Shown one piece after another: positions 33,600-47,500 of a DNA stretch of 64,000 bases. Both the position numbers and the translations under genes were made by a program. The notes under the pieces are model-generated. The model saw only the letters and a program-made list of their open reading frames with translations, did no database searches and was not told where the DNA came from. This DNA comes from Crambe crambe. Taxonomy: Eukaryota > Porifera > Demospongiae > Poecilosclerida > Crambeidae. The DNA lies in the NCBI GenBank assembly GCA_963924555.1, contig OZ004593.1:1918480-1982479 (forward strand), given 5' to 3'. Within the stretch, counting starts at the first letter, position 1. Every line of letters starts with the position of its first letter.

Positions 33600-36500
33600 G
33601 TCTATAAATTTACGGTTAACTACTGCATATATACATAATATGTATGATTAATGTATTAATTGTCAATTTTTTGATGATCATCTATAATCACGCTCCAACA
33701 ATGCTACTGATTTATCAGTATTTTTTTCTGAAATTTGAACCGACAGCTAAATGGCTGAAAATACTGTTAGCTATTTATGGTGAAATCAGAGTTCACAGGG
33801 GCACTGCGAACCCTTACTAGTGGAGTGGGAGAATAAGATTAGATAGTTGTATCTACACATTAATATTTTCATACTTGACCGTAGCTATCAATATCACACT
33901 ATAAAAATAAATGTATAAAAACAACCCATTAACTCAGATAACCTAAAAATGGGTTGTTCCTACACATTTGTTTCTACAGTGCAATGAAGCCCTGTATCAG
34001 TGATTTATACAGCTATGATGAAGATCATTCTCATTAAGAGCTAGCATCTTAATTATTACAGTATACTCCATTGTTATTTTGGGTGGGTGGAGTATCATGG
34101 AAAGAGTGTCATAGCTACCAAGTCTGCCATAGTTTATCACATGCACACGTACTTGCCACAGCAACATGGAAGTCACCACAGTCATCAAAATCCCAAACCA
34201 CCACAACAATCACCAACAGTCCACAGATAGCTAACCACACTCACTGATTATTTACAAACTTAAAGTATAGTAGCTATAGGTGTTATACTCTTTTGATTGC
34301 ATATGAAAACAATGCATCCTATAACTATAAAAGGTAGTCATGGAACGAATGCAGCAGCTCTTACATAATGTACTACGTAAGCAGGGGAGCAACAGATTGT
34401 AAGCAGGGAGCAACACATCGTAAGCAGGGAGCAACACATTGTAAGCAAGGAGCAACACTAATATTGTAAGCAGGGAGCAACACATTGTTAGCAGGGAGCA
34501 ACAGCAGGTGAGCAACACATTGTAAGCAGGGAGCAACACATTGTAAGCAGGGAGCAACAGATTGTAAGCAGGGAGCAACACATCGTAAGCAGGGAGCAAC
34601 ACATCGTAAGCAGGGAGCAACACATTGTAAGCAAGGAGCAACACTAATATTGTAAGCAGGGAGCAACACATTGTTAGCAGGGAGCAACAGCAGGTGAGCA
34701 ACACATTGTAAGCAGGGAGCAACACATTGTAAGCAGGGAGCATACAAACCTATAGCATGCACTCTCTTTCTTTCACATTGCATGTGCTCAGCCATTCATA
34801 AGCATGAGATCAGGAAACACACAAGTTACTTTAGCTCTCAGCCACAATGAAGGTTGATCATAGCTAGAGCTACAAAATTACTACAAGTAAACTGATCAAA
34901 AAATAAATGGATGAGATAATGCAAATATAAAATCAACAATGTGGACACGATAATACGTAAGTGGATACCTCTAGTCCACACCACAAGGCAATCATTGTTG
35001 TTTGCATCCTATGATTTTCTGACTCCATACATCAAAAGGGATCATCATGCACCATGTTAAAAAAATGCCTACGTATATGCAGACATTCACCACTCTTGAC
35101 TGCATATGTAGTAGCTAGTAAGCTAGCTATAAAAATACCACCCACAGCACTGGAACTCCAGCAACTTCCACTGTGAACCACATACGTACCCAATTGTTTA
35201 CAAGCTCCACTGTGCCTCCTACAGTTTACACTAAGATGTGTTAAGTATACCACCTGATTGTGGAATATCAGGATGTACGTAAAACCACACTTGTTATTTA
35301 ATCGAATCTGTTTACTGATAGCTCTCAAGAATTAGCTATTAGGATATGTGAGAACAATAGCTGTTATGTGAGAACAATAGCTGTTATGTGGTCACAAGAC
35401 TGACCAGTAAGCAGTAAACAGCATCACTTAATAGTCATTTCCATTCATTAATTTTGTACAGCTAATTCATGTGAGACTGCATGTGGTGATCATAATGTTT
35501 ACGTACATTGTGTTTATAGCTACACTTGGTACTTGATGACTTAATTACTTATCTACCTGACACATCACTCAATAGAAACTGAAAAAGAGATGTTATTTGG
35601 TAAACATGTTTTGTTCTCTCTTCACAGAGTCCATCTACTTGAAATTAACCATCTCTCGTCTAGTCAGGTCTCCTCAAGCCCGACATTTTCTCTTTTGACA
35701 ATAATTTTATCTCCCCACATTATAAAGAAAGAAGACTTCAGGGAAACCTAAATCCCTCATGGAAGTAAAGCAAGTATGTCATTAGTCACTTCCAGTGGTC
35801 AACTGATCACAAAACTGAATTTCCAAGAACTGTGTATCGTCAAGATTTCTTGTTAGGTGACTACAACAATCATTCAATTGGCCAAGTTATCTTATTACGT
35901 ATGTATTTTGCAACACTGGATGTTTGGAATTCTATGTCTGCTACTTCTTAGCTAATGTGTTGTCATGGTTAATGTTGGGAGTGAGAGTATAAGAGAGATA
36001 CTAGCTAATAACATACTTCATGTTGTACTATATCCACTTATGTAGCTAATTATAATATTTACATGAACCAAGCACTATAAGTAGATCTTAATGGAGTGGT
36101 CTCTATATCTTTATCATGGACAGTTTTAAAACACCTGAGTCTGCCATAGAGTTAGTACGTATGTGCTTCTTTATGCATACTACACAGCCACATGGAAGTC
36201 AGCCTTACCGTATAGCAGACTAGATCCCCAACTACCACAATAATCACCCACAGCACTGGAACTCTGGCAACTTCCACATATGTATGTACCCAATTATTTA
36301 CAAGCTCCACTATGCCTCCTACAGTTTACACTAAGATGTGTTAAGTATACCACCTGATTGTGGAATATCAGGATGTACATTAATATTATGAAACCACACT
36401 GATAAACCTTATGATGATGTTTGTTTGCATATGGCTCTAAGTGGCCAAGTGTGGGAATTTTATTTTAGCTAGCTGGATTACCATACACTTGCTATAGCTA

Positions 36501-36600
36501 TGTAGCTACACTGTTCTGATACATTACATACTATATACAGTAAAGGTTGACTTTTATTACTAGCTACAAAGTCTGAAATAAGTATCAGTTTTACATTAAC
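33600..36600. repeat. Segmental duplication block U2 upstream of gene C
   Basis: Aligns with 1-2560 and 52410-54490. It differs from U1 mainly by the minisatellite expansion (34376-34745) and short indels. No conserved open frame. Confidence 0.8.
34376..34745 (+). repeat. 21-23 bp minisatellite, about 18 units with a higher-order repeat
   Basis: The same unit as at 16375. The block of about 165 bp with the variants AAGGAGCAACACTAATATTG and TTAGCAGG is present twice, so a multi-unit block was duplicated. The matching site in U1 has one unit and that in U3 about five. Confidence 0.95.
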
Positions 36601-38260
36601 TGACTCGAAGTGATACATATATAGATGATGTCTGGCTAATTGATAACTTTCCCATGTGCTAATTAGCTAGAGTGAATATGGTAAAGGTAATGCCAAAGAC
36701 TGGATGATAATGAGGATTGCTCATTTCAATATAGCACACAATTTTTATTGCAGTTCACATTCCATATAGCTAATGCTCCTCATTTATACCACAGTGACAC
36801 ATGAAAATGCCTACATGCAACACATGCAACAGCTCTTAGCTACTATTACATAAACTGTAAACAGGGAGCATAAGTTATGAAGGTAGGGATGACTGATAAA
36901 CATCAAAAAAGAGTTGGAACAAGGTGAGATTATGCAAAGATGAAGTTGAAATGTGGGCACAATAGTGAGTAACTACTGGTGCACAAGTCATGAAAGGGAT
37001 CACCATACAAAATAGCTTTTGTCCACCATAGCCAACATGATTTCTACTAGCTAGCTAGCTATAATGTTGACATTCACCACTAGCTAAGTTTACTCCTTTG
37101 ACTGGCTATAAAAGTACCTCTTTAGTTGTTTAGTGATGGCTATTTAATTAATCTACATTTTATTTATCAATCTTGCTATAGCTACATGATGACTTAGCTA
37201 CGTGATGACTTAGCTACTTAGCACACACTCTGTAGAAACTGTGAAAAGACAGGATTGGTAAACATGTTTTGATCTCTTTTTCCTTCACAGCTTGAGGGTA
37301 TAGCTACACAATTAGCTACAGCCTAAGGGTTCACTATTAGTACTGTTGCAACCATCATAAAACTAATTCTCTCCTCTGATCCTTGCACCCTTAGCTAGAA
37401 TATTCCCCTTAAAAAATCCCACGTGTGTGCGCCCCTTTGGATTTTTTTAGATAGGTGCAAAGGATCAGATAGCTGGCTACTGTACTAGTGAATGTTAGTA
37501 ACTATAGCTAGCTACCTCAAATTGTCAGTGGGGGAAAAGCATGATTACCAACCTGGTTTTCACAGTTTCTGAGTGAAGTGTCAGATAACCAATCAAGTCA
37601 CTCGATAAATAATGACAAACAAAATAGCTAATCACCACAGTATCAGCATAGCTATCTATAACTCAAAATTGAATACTATAGTATCATCACTATCAGGAAA
37701 CAGATTTGAATAAAGAAAGAACTAGGGAAGAAAATGATATGTGCCTCACTATTTCATAAATCCCTTTGAGAGTATAGAATATTGAGACTGACACATTGGG
37801 GAGAGATAAACTTTGTTTTGTGTGTGTGCGTGCATGGGTACACAAGAATTTTAGTTCTCCTTAGTCCTTACTTCCCATAGACAAATTCCTCCTGTGATGT
37901 CAGCCTCAATGCTTCATACATGCTACCCTCCTCCTGCACTGAGACTGCATGGAAGGACAGCAACTCCATCTTAGTTACCTACAAAATTAATCCTGCAGCA
38001 TAATAACAGCATGTTTATAGTGATGGTGCAGGAGTAGTCTAAATGATGACTTCAATATACAAGTGAAGGTTATGTAGCTACATATTATGCCATTATTATA
38101 CCAGGTGTAATAATTAGCTATTCATAATACTATCATGGGTTATAGCTAATTTTATTAGCTCCTTAGCTAGTAGAGTCCTTATACATTAATTATAGAGAAA
38201 GTAAGAAGACCTTGAAAATCTAAATCCTTAACGGAAATAATCATGATACTTTCATGGTGA
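36600..38260. other. Upstream region of gene C
   Basis: The stretch matches parts of 54490-55740. A minus-strand exon-like piece at about 37857-37991 starts after TTTTGTAG and encodes KMELLSFHAVSVQEEG and a C-terminal EEFVYGK before a stop. The start of it recurs near 55565. I do not recognise the protein and give it low weight. Confidence 0.4.
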
Positions 38261-38269
38261 GTTTAGACC

Positions 38270-38531
38270 TAAGGATTGTACACAACTAATTAAGAGTTGG
38301 TTGTGATAATGACAGCTAAAAATTAAACTTTAAAAAGTTTATTTATGCATTACATAACAATTTAAGTGTATAGCTACCATATGACAGTTGTTATAACTGA
38401 AGGATGTATCATGTTATCACTTGAACAATGCATAATACATTGGCATGGGGAAGCATTGGTACGTATAAATAAGATAAACTGGCAGCAGATTGTGATTTAG
38501 GCCTATATAGCTAGTTTGTAAGGTACGTATA
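38270..38531 (+). promoter_or_regulatory. Promoter and 5'UTR of gene C, TATA box 38464-38471
   Basis: A block of about 260 bp shared with genes B (direct) and A (inverted). The TATA box TATAAATAAGA lies 61 bp before the ATG. Upstream are GACAGTTGTTATAACTGAAG, ATGTTATCACTTGAAC and the ATGCATAAT palindrome half. The near identity across paralogues suggests common regulation. Confidence 0.85.
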
Positions 38532-41500
38532 ATGGAATCTCTTAATATACAGAGACCACGAACAAGACCTCACCGCAACCGCAAGACAAAGCAAATAATT
38601 GTTGCTGGTCTTCGTAATAAATATAATCAGGCCCGTACTGGTGTTCACAGTATCTCAAAGACAGTATCAAAGAAGGTGAAAATTGTAGCTTCAACATTAT
38701 TAGGAGCACATCAAGATAGAGAACATAAAAAGGCCATTAATGCCAAATACAATGAAGCTGTTAATGCCAGCATATCGTCTGAAGTAGAGTCGAATTTCTT
38801 GAACCCCCTTAATGCTGCAAATGCTGAGGAAATAGGAGGGATGATTGAGGATCATGAAAGATATAGTAAAGAAAAATTGAGACTTCAAAGTTTTAAGAGG
38901 TTTAATATAAAGGAACAAGAAGAATGGTCTGATTTAATGAAGGCAAGTTTTGCTGGAAACTCTCAAAACATTAAGAATTTACTAAGTGGAGGAACTGATA
39001 TCAATCAGCAAGATAATAATGGCAACTCACCCCTGCTCTTAGCAAGTCAGAATGGTCACACTGATGTGGTTAAACTACTGCTAGAAAAAGGTGCTCAAAT
39101 GAACATTGAGGACTTTTATGGAAATTCTGCTATAACAATAGCAAGTGAGCATGGCCACACTGAAGTAGTTGAACTACTGCTAGAAAAAGGTGCTCAAACA
39201 CAGAGCTCTAATGGATTGACAGCATTAATGGCTGCAATTCAAAATGGTCACACTGAAGTAGTCGAACTGCTGCTGGACAAAGGTGCTCTAGTGGACATGC
39301 AAGATTGTGATGGACAGACTGCTTTAATGATTGCAAGTCAGAATGGTCACACTGAAGTAGTCAAACTGCTGCTGGACAAAGGTGCTCAAGTGGACATGCA
39401 AGATTGTGATGGACAGACTGCTTTAATAATTGCAGGTCTGAATGGTTACACTGATATAGTCAAACTACTGCTGGAAAAAAATGCTCAAGTGGACATACAG
39501 CAAAGTTATGATGGACAGACTACTTTAATGATTGCAAGTCAGAATGGTCACACTGATGTAGTTAAACTACTGCTAGAAAAAGGTGCTCAAATGAACATTG
39601 AGGACTTTTATGGAAATTCTGCTATAACAATAGCAAGTGAGTATGGCCAAACTGAAGTAGTTGAATTACTGCTAGAAAAAGGTGCTCAAATACAGAGCTC
39701 TAATGGATCGACAGCATTAATGATTGCAAGTCAGAATGGTCACACTGAAGTAGTCAAACTACTGCTGGAAAAAGGTGCTCAAATGGACATACAGAACTCT
39801 AATGGAATGACTGCTTTAATGATGTCAACTCAGAATGGCCACACTGAAGTAGTTGAAATGTTACTAGAAAAAGGTGCTCATGTAGACATTCTGAACAATG
39901 ATAAACTGTCTGCTTTAACATTAGCAGTTAAAAATGATCATACTGAATTGATCAAACTGCTATTAAAGAAAGGAGCACAAGTTCATGTGATAGGATCAGC
40001 TCTAATTAATGAATTTACTCGACTGGGTGATATTGAAACTGTTAAAATATTAATTGAAAGAGATATTCCAGTTGCATCACTAAGTCAGGCTTTAATGATA
40101 GCATGTGAAATTGGTCACAATGATGTCGTTGAACTTCTACTGGAAAAAGGTGCCCAAGTGGACATACAGGAATCTTATGGAGAGACTCCTTTAATAATTG
40201 CAGGTCAGAATGGTCACACTGAAGTAGTCAAACTACTGCTGGAAAAAGGTTCTCAAGTGGACATACATACCTCTGATGGATGGACTGCTTTAATGATTGC
40301 AGGTCAGAATGGTCACACTGAAGTAGTCAAAGTACTGCTGGAAAAAGGTGATCAAATGGACATACAGAGCTCTGATGGATGGACAGCTTTAATGGTTGCA
40401 GGTTTGAAAGACCACACAGAAGTAGTCAAACTACTGCTGGAAAAAGGTGCTCAAGTGGACATACAGAGCTCTGATGGATGGACTGCTTTAATGATTGCAG
40501 GTCAGAATGGTCACACTGAAGTAGTCAAAGTACTGCTGGAAAAAGGTGATCAAATGGACATACAGAGCTCTGATGGATGGACAGCTTTAATGGTTGCAGG
40601 TTTGAAAGACCACACAGAAGTAGTCAAACTACTGCTGGAAAAAGGTGCTCAAGTGGACATACAGAGCTCTGATGGATGGACTGCTTTAATGATTGCAGGT
40701 CAGAATGGTCACACTGAAGTAGTCAAACTACTGCTGGAAAAGGGTTCTCAAGTGGACATACATACCTCTGATGGATGGACTGCTTTAATGATTGCAGGTC
40801 AGAATGGTCACACTGAAGTAGTCAAACTACTACTGGAAAAAGGTGCTCAAATAGACATACAGGACTCTTCTGGATTGACCGCTTTAATGGTTGCAGGTTT
40901 GAAAGGCCACACTGAAGTAGTTAATCTACTGCTGGAAAAAGGTGCTCAAATGGACATACAGGACTCTTTTGGATGGACTGCTTTAATGATTGCAGGTCAG
41001 AATGGACACACTGAAGTAGTCAAACTACTGCTGGAAAAAGATGGTCAAATGGACATACAGGACTATTCTGGATGGACTGCTTTAATGGTTGCAAGTCAGA
41101 ATAGTCACACTGAAGTAGTTAAACTACTGCTGGAAAAAGGTGCTCGAAAGGATTTACAGAACTCTGATGGATTGACTTCTTTAACAATAGCAATTCAGAA
41201 TGGCCACACTGAAGTAGTTGAACTGCTACTAGAAAAAGGAACTCATGTAGACATTCTGAACAATAATGGACTGTCTGCTTTAAAATTAGCAGTTAAAAAG
41301 GATCATACTGAATTTATCGAACTGCTATTAAAGAAAAGAGCACAAGTTAATGTGACTGCTTTAATGATAGCAGGTCAGAAAGGTCACACTGAAGTAGTCA
41401 ATCTACTGCTGGAAAAAGGTGCTCAAGTAGACATGCAGAACTCTGATGGATTGACTGCTTTAATGAATGCAGGTCGGTATGGTCACACTGTAATGGTCAG

Positions 41501-44500
41501 ACTACTGCTGGAAAAAGGTGCTCAAGTGGACATGCAGAACTCTAATGGATTGACTGCTTTAATGAGTGCAGGTCGGAATGGTCACACTGAAATAGTCAGA
41601 CTACTGCTTGAAAAAGGTGCTCAAGTGGATATACAAACCTCTGATGGATGGACTGTTTTAATGATTGCAAGTCGGAATGGTCATACTGAAGTAGTCAAAC
41701 TACTGCTGGAAAAAGGTGTTCAAGTTGACATACAAACTTTTGATGGATGGACTGCTTTAATGATTGCAGATCTGAATGGTCACACTGAAGTAGTCAAACT
41801 ACTACTGGAAAAAGGTGTTCAAGTTGACATACAAACTTTTGATGGATGGACTGCTCTAATGAGTGCAAGTCAGAATGGTCACACTGAAGTAGTCAAACTG
41901 CTGCTGGAAAATGGTGCTCAAAAGGATTTACAAAACTCTAATGGATTAACTGCTTTAATGAGTGCAGGTCGGAATGGTCACACTAATGTAGTCAAACTAC
42001 TACTGAAAAAAGGTGTTCAAGTGGACATGCAAACTTCTGATGGATGGACAGCTTTAATGGTTGCTGGTCTGAATGGTCACACTGAAGTAGTCAAACTACT
42101 GCTGGAAAAAGGTGCTCAAAAGGATTTACAGAACTCTATTGGATGGACTGTTTTAATGATATTAACTCAGAATGGCCACACTGAAGTAGTTGAACTGCTA
42201 CTAAAAAAAGGAGCTCAAGTAGACATTCTGAACAATGATGGACTGTCTGCTTTAACATTAGCAGTTAAAAATGATCACACTGAATTGATCAAACTGCTAT
42301 TAAAGAAAGGAGCACAAGTTGATGCGACAGGATCAGCTCTAATTAATAAATTTATTCGACTGGGGGATATTGAAACTGTTAAAATGTTAATTGAGAGAGA
42401 TATTCCAGTTGCATCACTGAGTCAGAATTTAATGATAGCATGTAAAATTGGCCACAGTGATGTAGTTGAACTTCTACTGGAAAAAGATGTTCAAATGGAC
42501 ACACAGAACTCTAATGGATGGACTGCTTTAATGACAGCAGGTCAGTGGAATCACATTGAAGTAGTTAAACTACTGCTGGAAAAAGGTGCTCAAGTGGATT
42601 TACAGAACTCTAATGGATGGACTGCTTTAATGATAGCAGGTCAGTGGGATCATATTGAAGTAGTTAAACTACTGCTGGAAAAAGGTGCTCAAAATGATTT
42701 ACAGAACTTTGATGGATGGACAGCTTTAATGATTGCAGGTCAGAATGGTCACACTGAAGTAGTCAAACTACTGCTGGAAAAAGGTGCTAAAGTGGACATA
42801 CAGAACTCTGATGGATGGACTGCTTTGATGATCGCAGGTTGGAATGGTCACACAGAAGTAATTGAACTGCTACTAGAAAAAGGAGCTCAAGTGGACATAC
42901 AGAACTCTGATGGAGTTACTGCCTTAATATTGGCATTTGAAACCAATTCTACAGAAGTGATCAGGTTACTATTAGTGAATGGTGCTCGTATTCCAATGCC
43001 AAACAGATTTGTAGCATCTAGTCTTACTTTCCTGGGAGATGTTGAAATGGTTAAACTGTTGATAGAGAATGGTGTTCCTGTTGACATAAAATTAGCATCA
43101 CTTGATAAATCAGCTCTAATGTTTGCAAGTGAAATGGGCCACACTAAACTAGTTGAATGTTTATTGGAAAAAGGTGCTCAAGTGGACATGCAGGATAGGA
43201 ATGGAGCATCTTCTTTAATGTTTGCAAGTGAAAAGAATCACATCAAAGTGATCAAAATGCTACTTGAAAAAGGTACTCAAGTTGATATGCAGAACTCTAA
43301 TGGATGGACTGCTTTAATGAGTGCAGGTCGGAATGGTCACACTGAAATAGTCAGACTACTGCTGGAAAAAGGTGCTCAAGTGGATATACAAACCTCTGAT
43401 GGATGGACTGTTTTAATGATTGCAAGTCGGAATGGTCACACTGAAGTAGTCAAACTACTGCTGGAAAAAGGTGTTCAAGTTGACATACAAACTTTTGATG
43501 GATGGACTGCTTTAATGCATGCAGGTCTGAATGGTCACACTGAAGTAGTCAAACTACTGCTGGAAAAAGGTGCTCAAAAGGATTTACAGAACTCTAATGG
43601 ATGGACTGTTTTAATGATATTAACTCAGAATGGCCACACTGAAGTAGTTGAACTGCTACTAAAAAAAGGAGCTCAAGTAGACATTCTGAACAATGATGGA
43701 CTGTCTGCCTTAACATTAGCAGTTGAAAATGATCACACTGAATTGATCAAACTGCTATTAAAGAAAGGAGCACAAGTTGATGCGACAGGATTAGCTCTAA
43801 TTAATAAATTTATTCGACTGGGTGATATTGAAACTGTTAAAATGTTACTTGAGAGAGATATTCCAGTCGCATCACTAAGTCAGGCTTTAATGATAGCATG
43901 TGAAATTGGCCACAATGATGTCGTTGAACTTCTACTGGAAAAAGATGCTCAAATGGACATGCAGAAGTCTAATGGATGGACTGCTTTAATGATAGCAGTT
44001 CAGAATGGTCACACTGAAGTAGTCAAACTACTACTGGAAAAAGGCGCTCATATGGACATACAGAATTTTTATGGATGGACTGCTTTAATACTTGCAGCTA
44101 TAAATGATCACATTGAAGTAGTTCAACTGCTGCTGGAAAAAGGTGCTCAAAAGGATTTACAGAACTCTGATGGATGGACTGCTTTAATGAGTGCAGGTCA
44201 GAATGATCATACTGAAATAGTCAAATTATTACTGGAAAAAGGTGCTCAAATGGACATACAGAACTCTAATGGATGGACTGCTTTAGTGATTGCAGGTCAG
44301 AATGATCATACTGAAATAGTCAAACTATTACTGGAAAAAGGTGCTCAATTGGACATACAGAACTCTAATGGATGGACTGCTTTAATGAGTGCAGGTCAGA
44401 ATGGCCACACTGAAGTAGTCCAACTACTACTGGAAAAAGGTGCTCAAGTGGACATACAGAACTCTGATGGATGGACTGCTTTAATGATTGCAGATCAGAA

Positions 44501-47500
44501 TGGTAATACTGAAGTAGTCAAACTACTGCTGGAAAAAGGTGCTCAAGTGGACATACAGAACTCTGATGGATGGACTGCTTTAATGATTGCAGGTCAGAAT
44601 GGTCACACTGAAGTAGTCCAACTACTACTGAAAAAAGGTGCTCAAGTGGACATGCAAGAATGCAATGGATGGACTGCTTTAATAATAGCAGGTCAGCGGG
44701 GTCTTACAGAAGTAGTCAAACTACTGCTGGAAAAAGGTGCTCAAATGGACATACAAACCTCTAATGGATGGACTGCTTTAATGTTTGCGAGTAATAATGG
44801 TCATACTGAAATTGTCAATCTGCTACTAGAAAAAGGTGCTCATATGGACATTTTGAATAGTAATGGATCATCTGCTTTGATGTTATCATTTAAAAATAAT
44901 CATACTGAAGTGGTCAAACTGCTGATAAAGAAAAGGGCCCAATTTGATATACGAGACAAATTTGTAATATCTAATTTAATTAAATACACCCAGGAAGGAG
45001 GTGTTCCAGTGGACATTAAATTAACATCACTAGGTCGATCGCTTCTAATGATGGCAAGTAATGAGGGTCAGACTAAACTAGTTAAATTTTTACTTGAAAA
45101 GGGTGCTCAGGTTGACATGCAAGATAGGAATGGTTCATCTTCTTTAATGCTTGCAAGTAGTAACAGTCACAGTCAAGTGATCAGATTACTCCTGAAAAAA
45201 GGTGCTCAAATTGATTTACAGGACTCTGGTGGATATACTGCTTTAATGATTGCAGGTCGGAATGGTCACACTAAAGTAGTCAAAATCCTGCTGGAAAAAG
45301 GTGCTCACATTGACTTACAGGACTCTGGTGGATCGACTGCTTTAATGATGGCAAGTAGAATAGGCCACTCTGAAATTGTCTACCTTCTACTAGAAAAAGA
45401 TGCTAAGGTTGGCTTATGTGATTGTTTAATGAGTGCAAGTCAGAATGGTCACATTGAAGTAGTCAAAATGTTGCTGGAAAAAAGTGCTCAAGTTAATATG
45501 CAAAACACTAAAAGATGGACTGCTTTAATGATAGCAAGTCAAAATGGTCACACTGAAGTTGCCAAACTTCTACTAGAAAAAGGTGCTCATATGGATATCT
45601 TGAACAGCGATGGATTGTCTGCTTTAATCTTAGCAGCTAAATATTATCATACCGAAGTGGTCAAATTGCTGTTAAACAGAGGGGCTCAATTTGATATTCT
45701 AAACAAATTAGTAGTATCAACTTTAATTGAATTTACACAGCTGGGAGACATTGAAATGGTTAAATTATTAATCGATAGAGGTGTTCCAGTGGATATTAAA
45801 TTAACATCACTTGATCAATCAATCCTAATGTTGGCAAGTAATGAAGGTCACATTAAACTAATTGAATTTCTACTTGAAAAGGGTGCTCAAGTGGACATGC
45901 AAGATAGAAATGGTTCATCTTCTTTAATATTTGCAAGTAGTAATGGTCACATTCAAGTGATCAAACTACTGCTGGAAAAAGGTGCTCAAATTGACTTACA
46001 GGACTCTGGTGGATATACTGCTTTAATGATTGCAGGTCAAAATGGTCACACTAAAGTAGTCAAACTACTGCTAGAGAAAGGTGCTCAAGTGGACATGCAG
46101 GAATACGATGGATGGACTACTTTAATGATTGCAGGTCAGAATGGCCACAATGAGGTAGTCAAACTACTGCTGGAAAAAGGTGCTCAAGTGGACATGCAGG
46201 AATACGATGGATGGACTGCTTTAATGATTGCAGGTCAGAATGGCCACAATGAATTAGTCAAAATGCTACTGCTGGGAAAAGGTGCTCAAGTGGATATACA
46301 AACCTCTGATGGATGGACTGCTTTAATGATTGCAGGTCAGAATGGTAACACTGAAGTAGTTGAACTACTACTGAAAAGAGGTACTCATGTTGACTTACAG
46401 GACTCTGATGGATCGACTGCTTTAATGATGGCCTGTAAAATGGGTCACTCTGGAATAGTTTCCCATCTACTAGAAAAAGGTGCCCAGGTCGACTTATGTG
46501 ATTGTAATGGATGCACTTCTTTAATGATTGCAAGTCAGTATGGTCACACTGAAGTAGTCAAATTGTTATTGGAAAAATGTGCTCAAGTTAATATGCAAGA
46601 CAGTGATTATAAATCTGCTCTGATAATGGCAAACGACTTTGGAGAAAATGAAATGATCACTAAGTTATTAATTGAAAACTGGGCTGAAATTGACCTTGAA
46701 GATAGAAATGGGAAAACCCCCTTGATTTATGCTAGTTCAAGAGGAAATACTGATGTTATCCAATTACTCATTGATGAAGGTGCTAAATTCGACAAGCAAG
46801 ATAACAATGGCTGGTTTCCTTTGATGTATGCAGCACAAGCTGGTCAACTGGAAGCATGTCGTCTTCTCATAGCATATGGTGCTAATATACAGATGGAAAA
46901 TCATAATGGGGATACCATATTTGACATTTGTTCTCAAGAATACTTCTTCCAGGACTTGGTATGTTATTCCTTGTGTACACAGAGTCGTTACTATTGATCT
47001 TATTTTTAACAGTTGCAACTTGCATTGAACAAAGACAGTTGTGACATTCGTAAGTCAAATTATATATAACTTGTTGATTATAATTCTTTTCATGTACATG
47101 TGTATATAGGTGTAGACTCCAATCATCCTGGGATATTTTTTTTCAAGATGCCTATTGTGGAGAACCTTACAGTTGAACACACATCAATATCTCGGTTGGA
47201 AGATATGGGGATAGAAATAACTATTCCAGAAAACTCATTGAAAGAACCTCTAGAGCTCTCTATTCATCCTTGCTTCAGTGGACCATTTGACTTACCTTAT
47301 GGATACGAGTCAGCAAGTCCAGCCTACCTCATTAAACACAGCAAGAAAGTGGACTTTCTGAAGGATGTGACAGTCAAGATACAACACTATGCTTGCCTAC
47401 AGAGTGAAGAGGACTGTGAAGATATGGTGTTCCTCTCTGCCAGCTCAATTCCCCAATATATAGAATCCAGTCCTGTGTATGTCTTCAGAGAGATTCAAGG

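Noticed and set aside
33997-34209. Minus-strand frame shared by the upstream blocks (also near 52425-52670)
   Set aside because: Shared because the blocks are duplicated. The frame is not maintained in all copies and has no recognisable domain.
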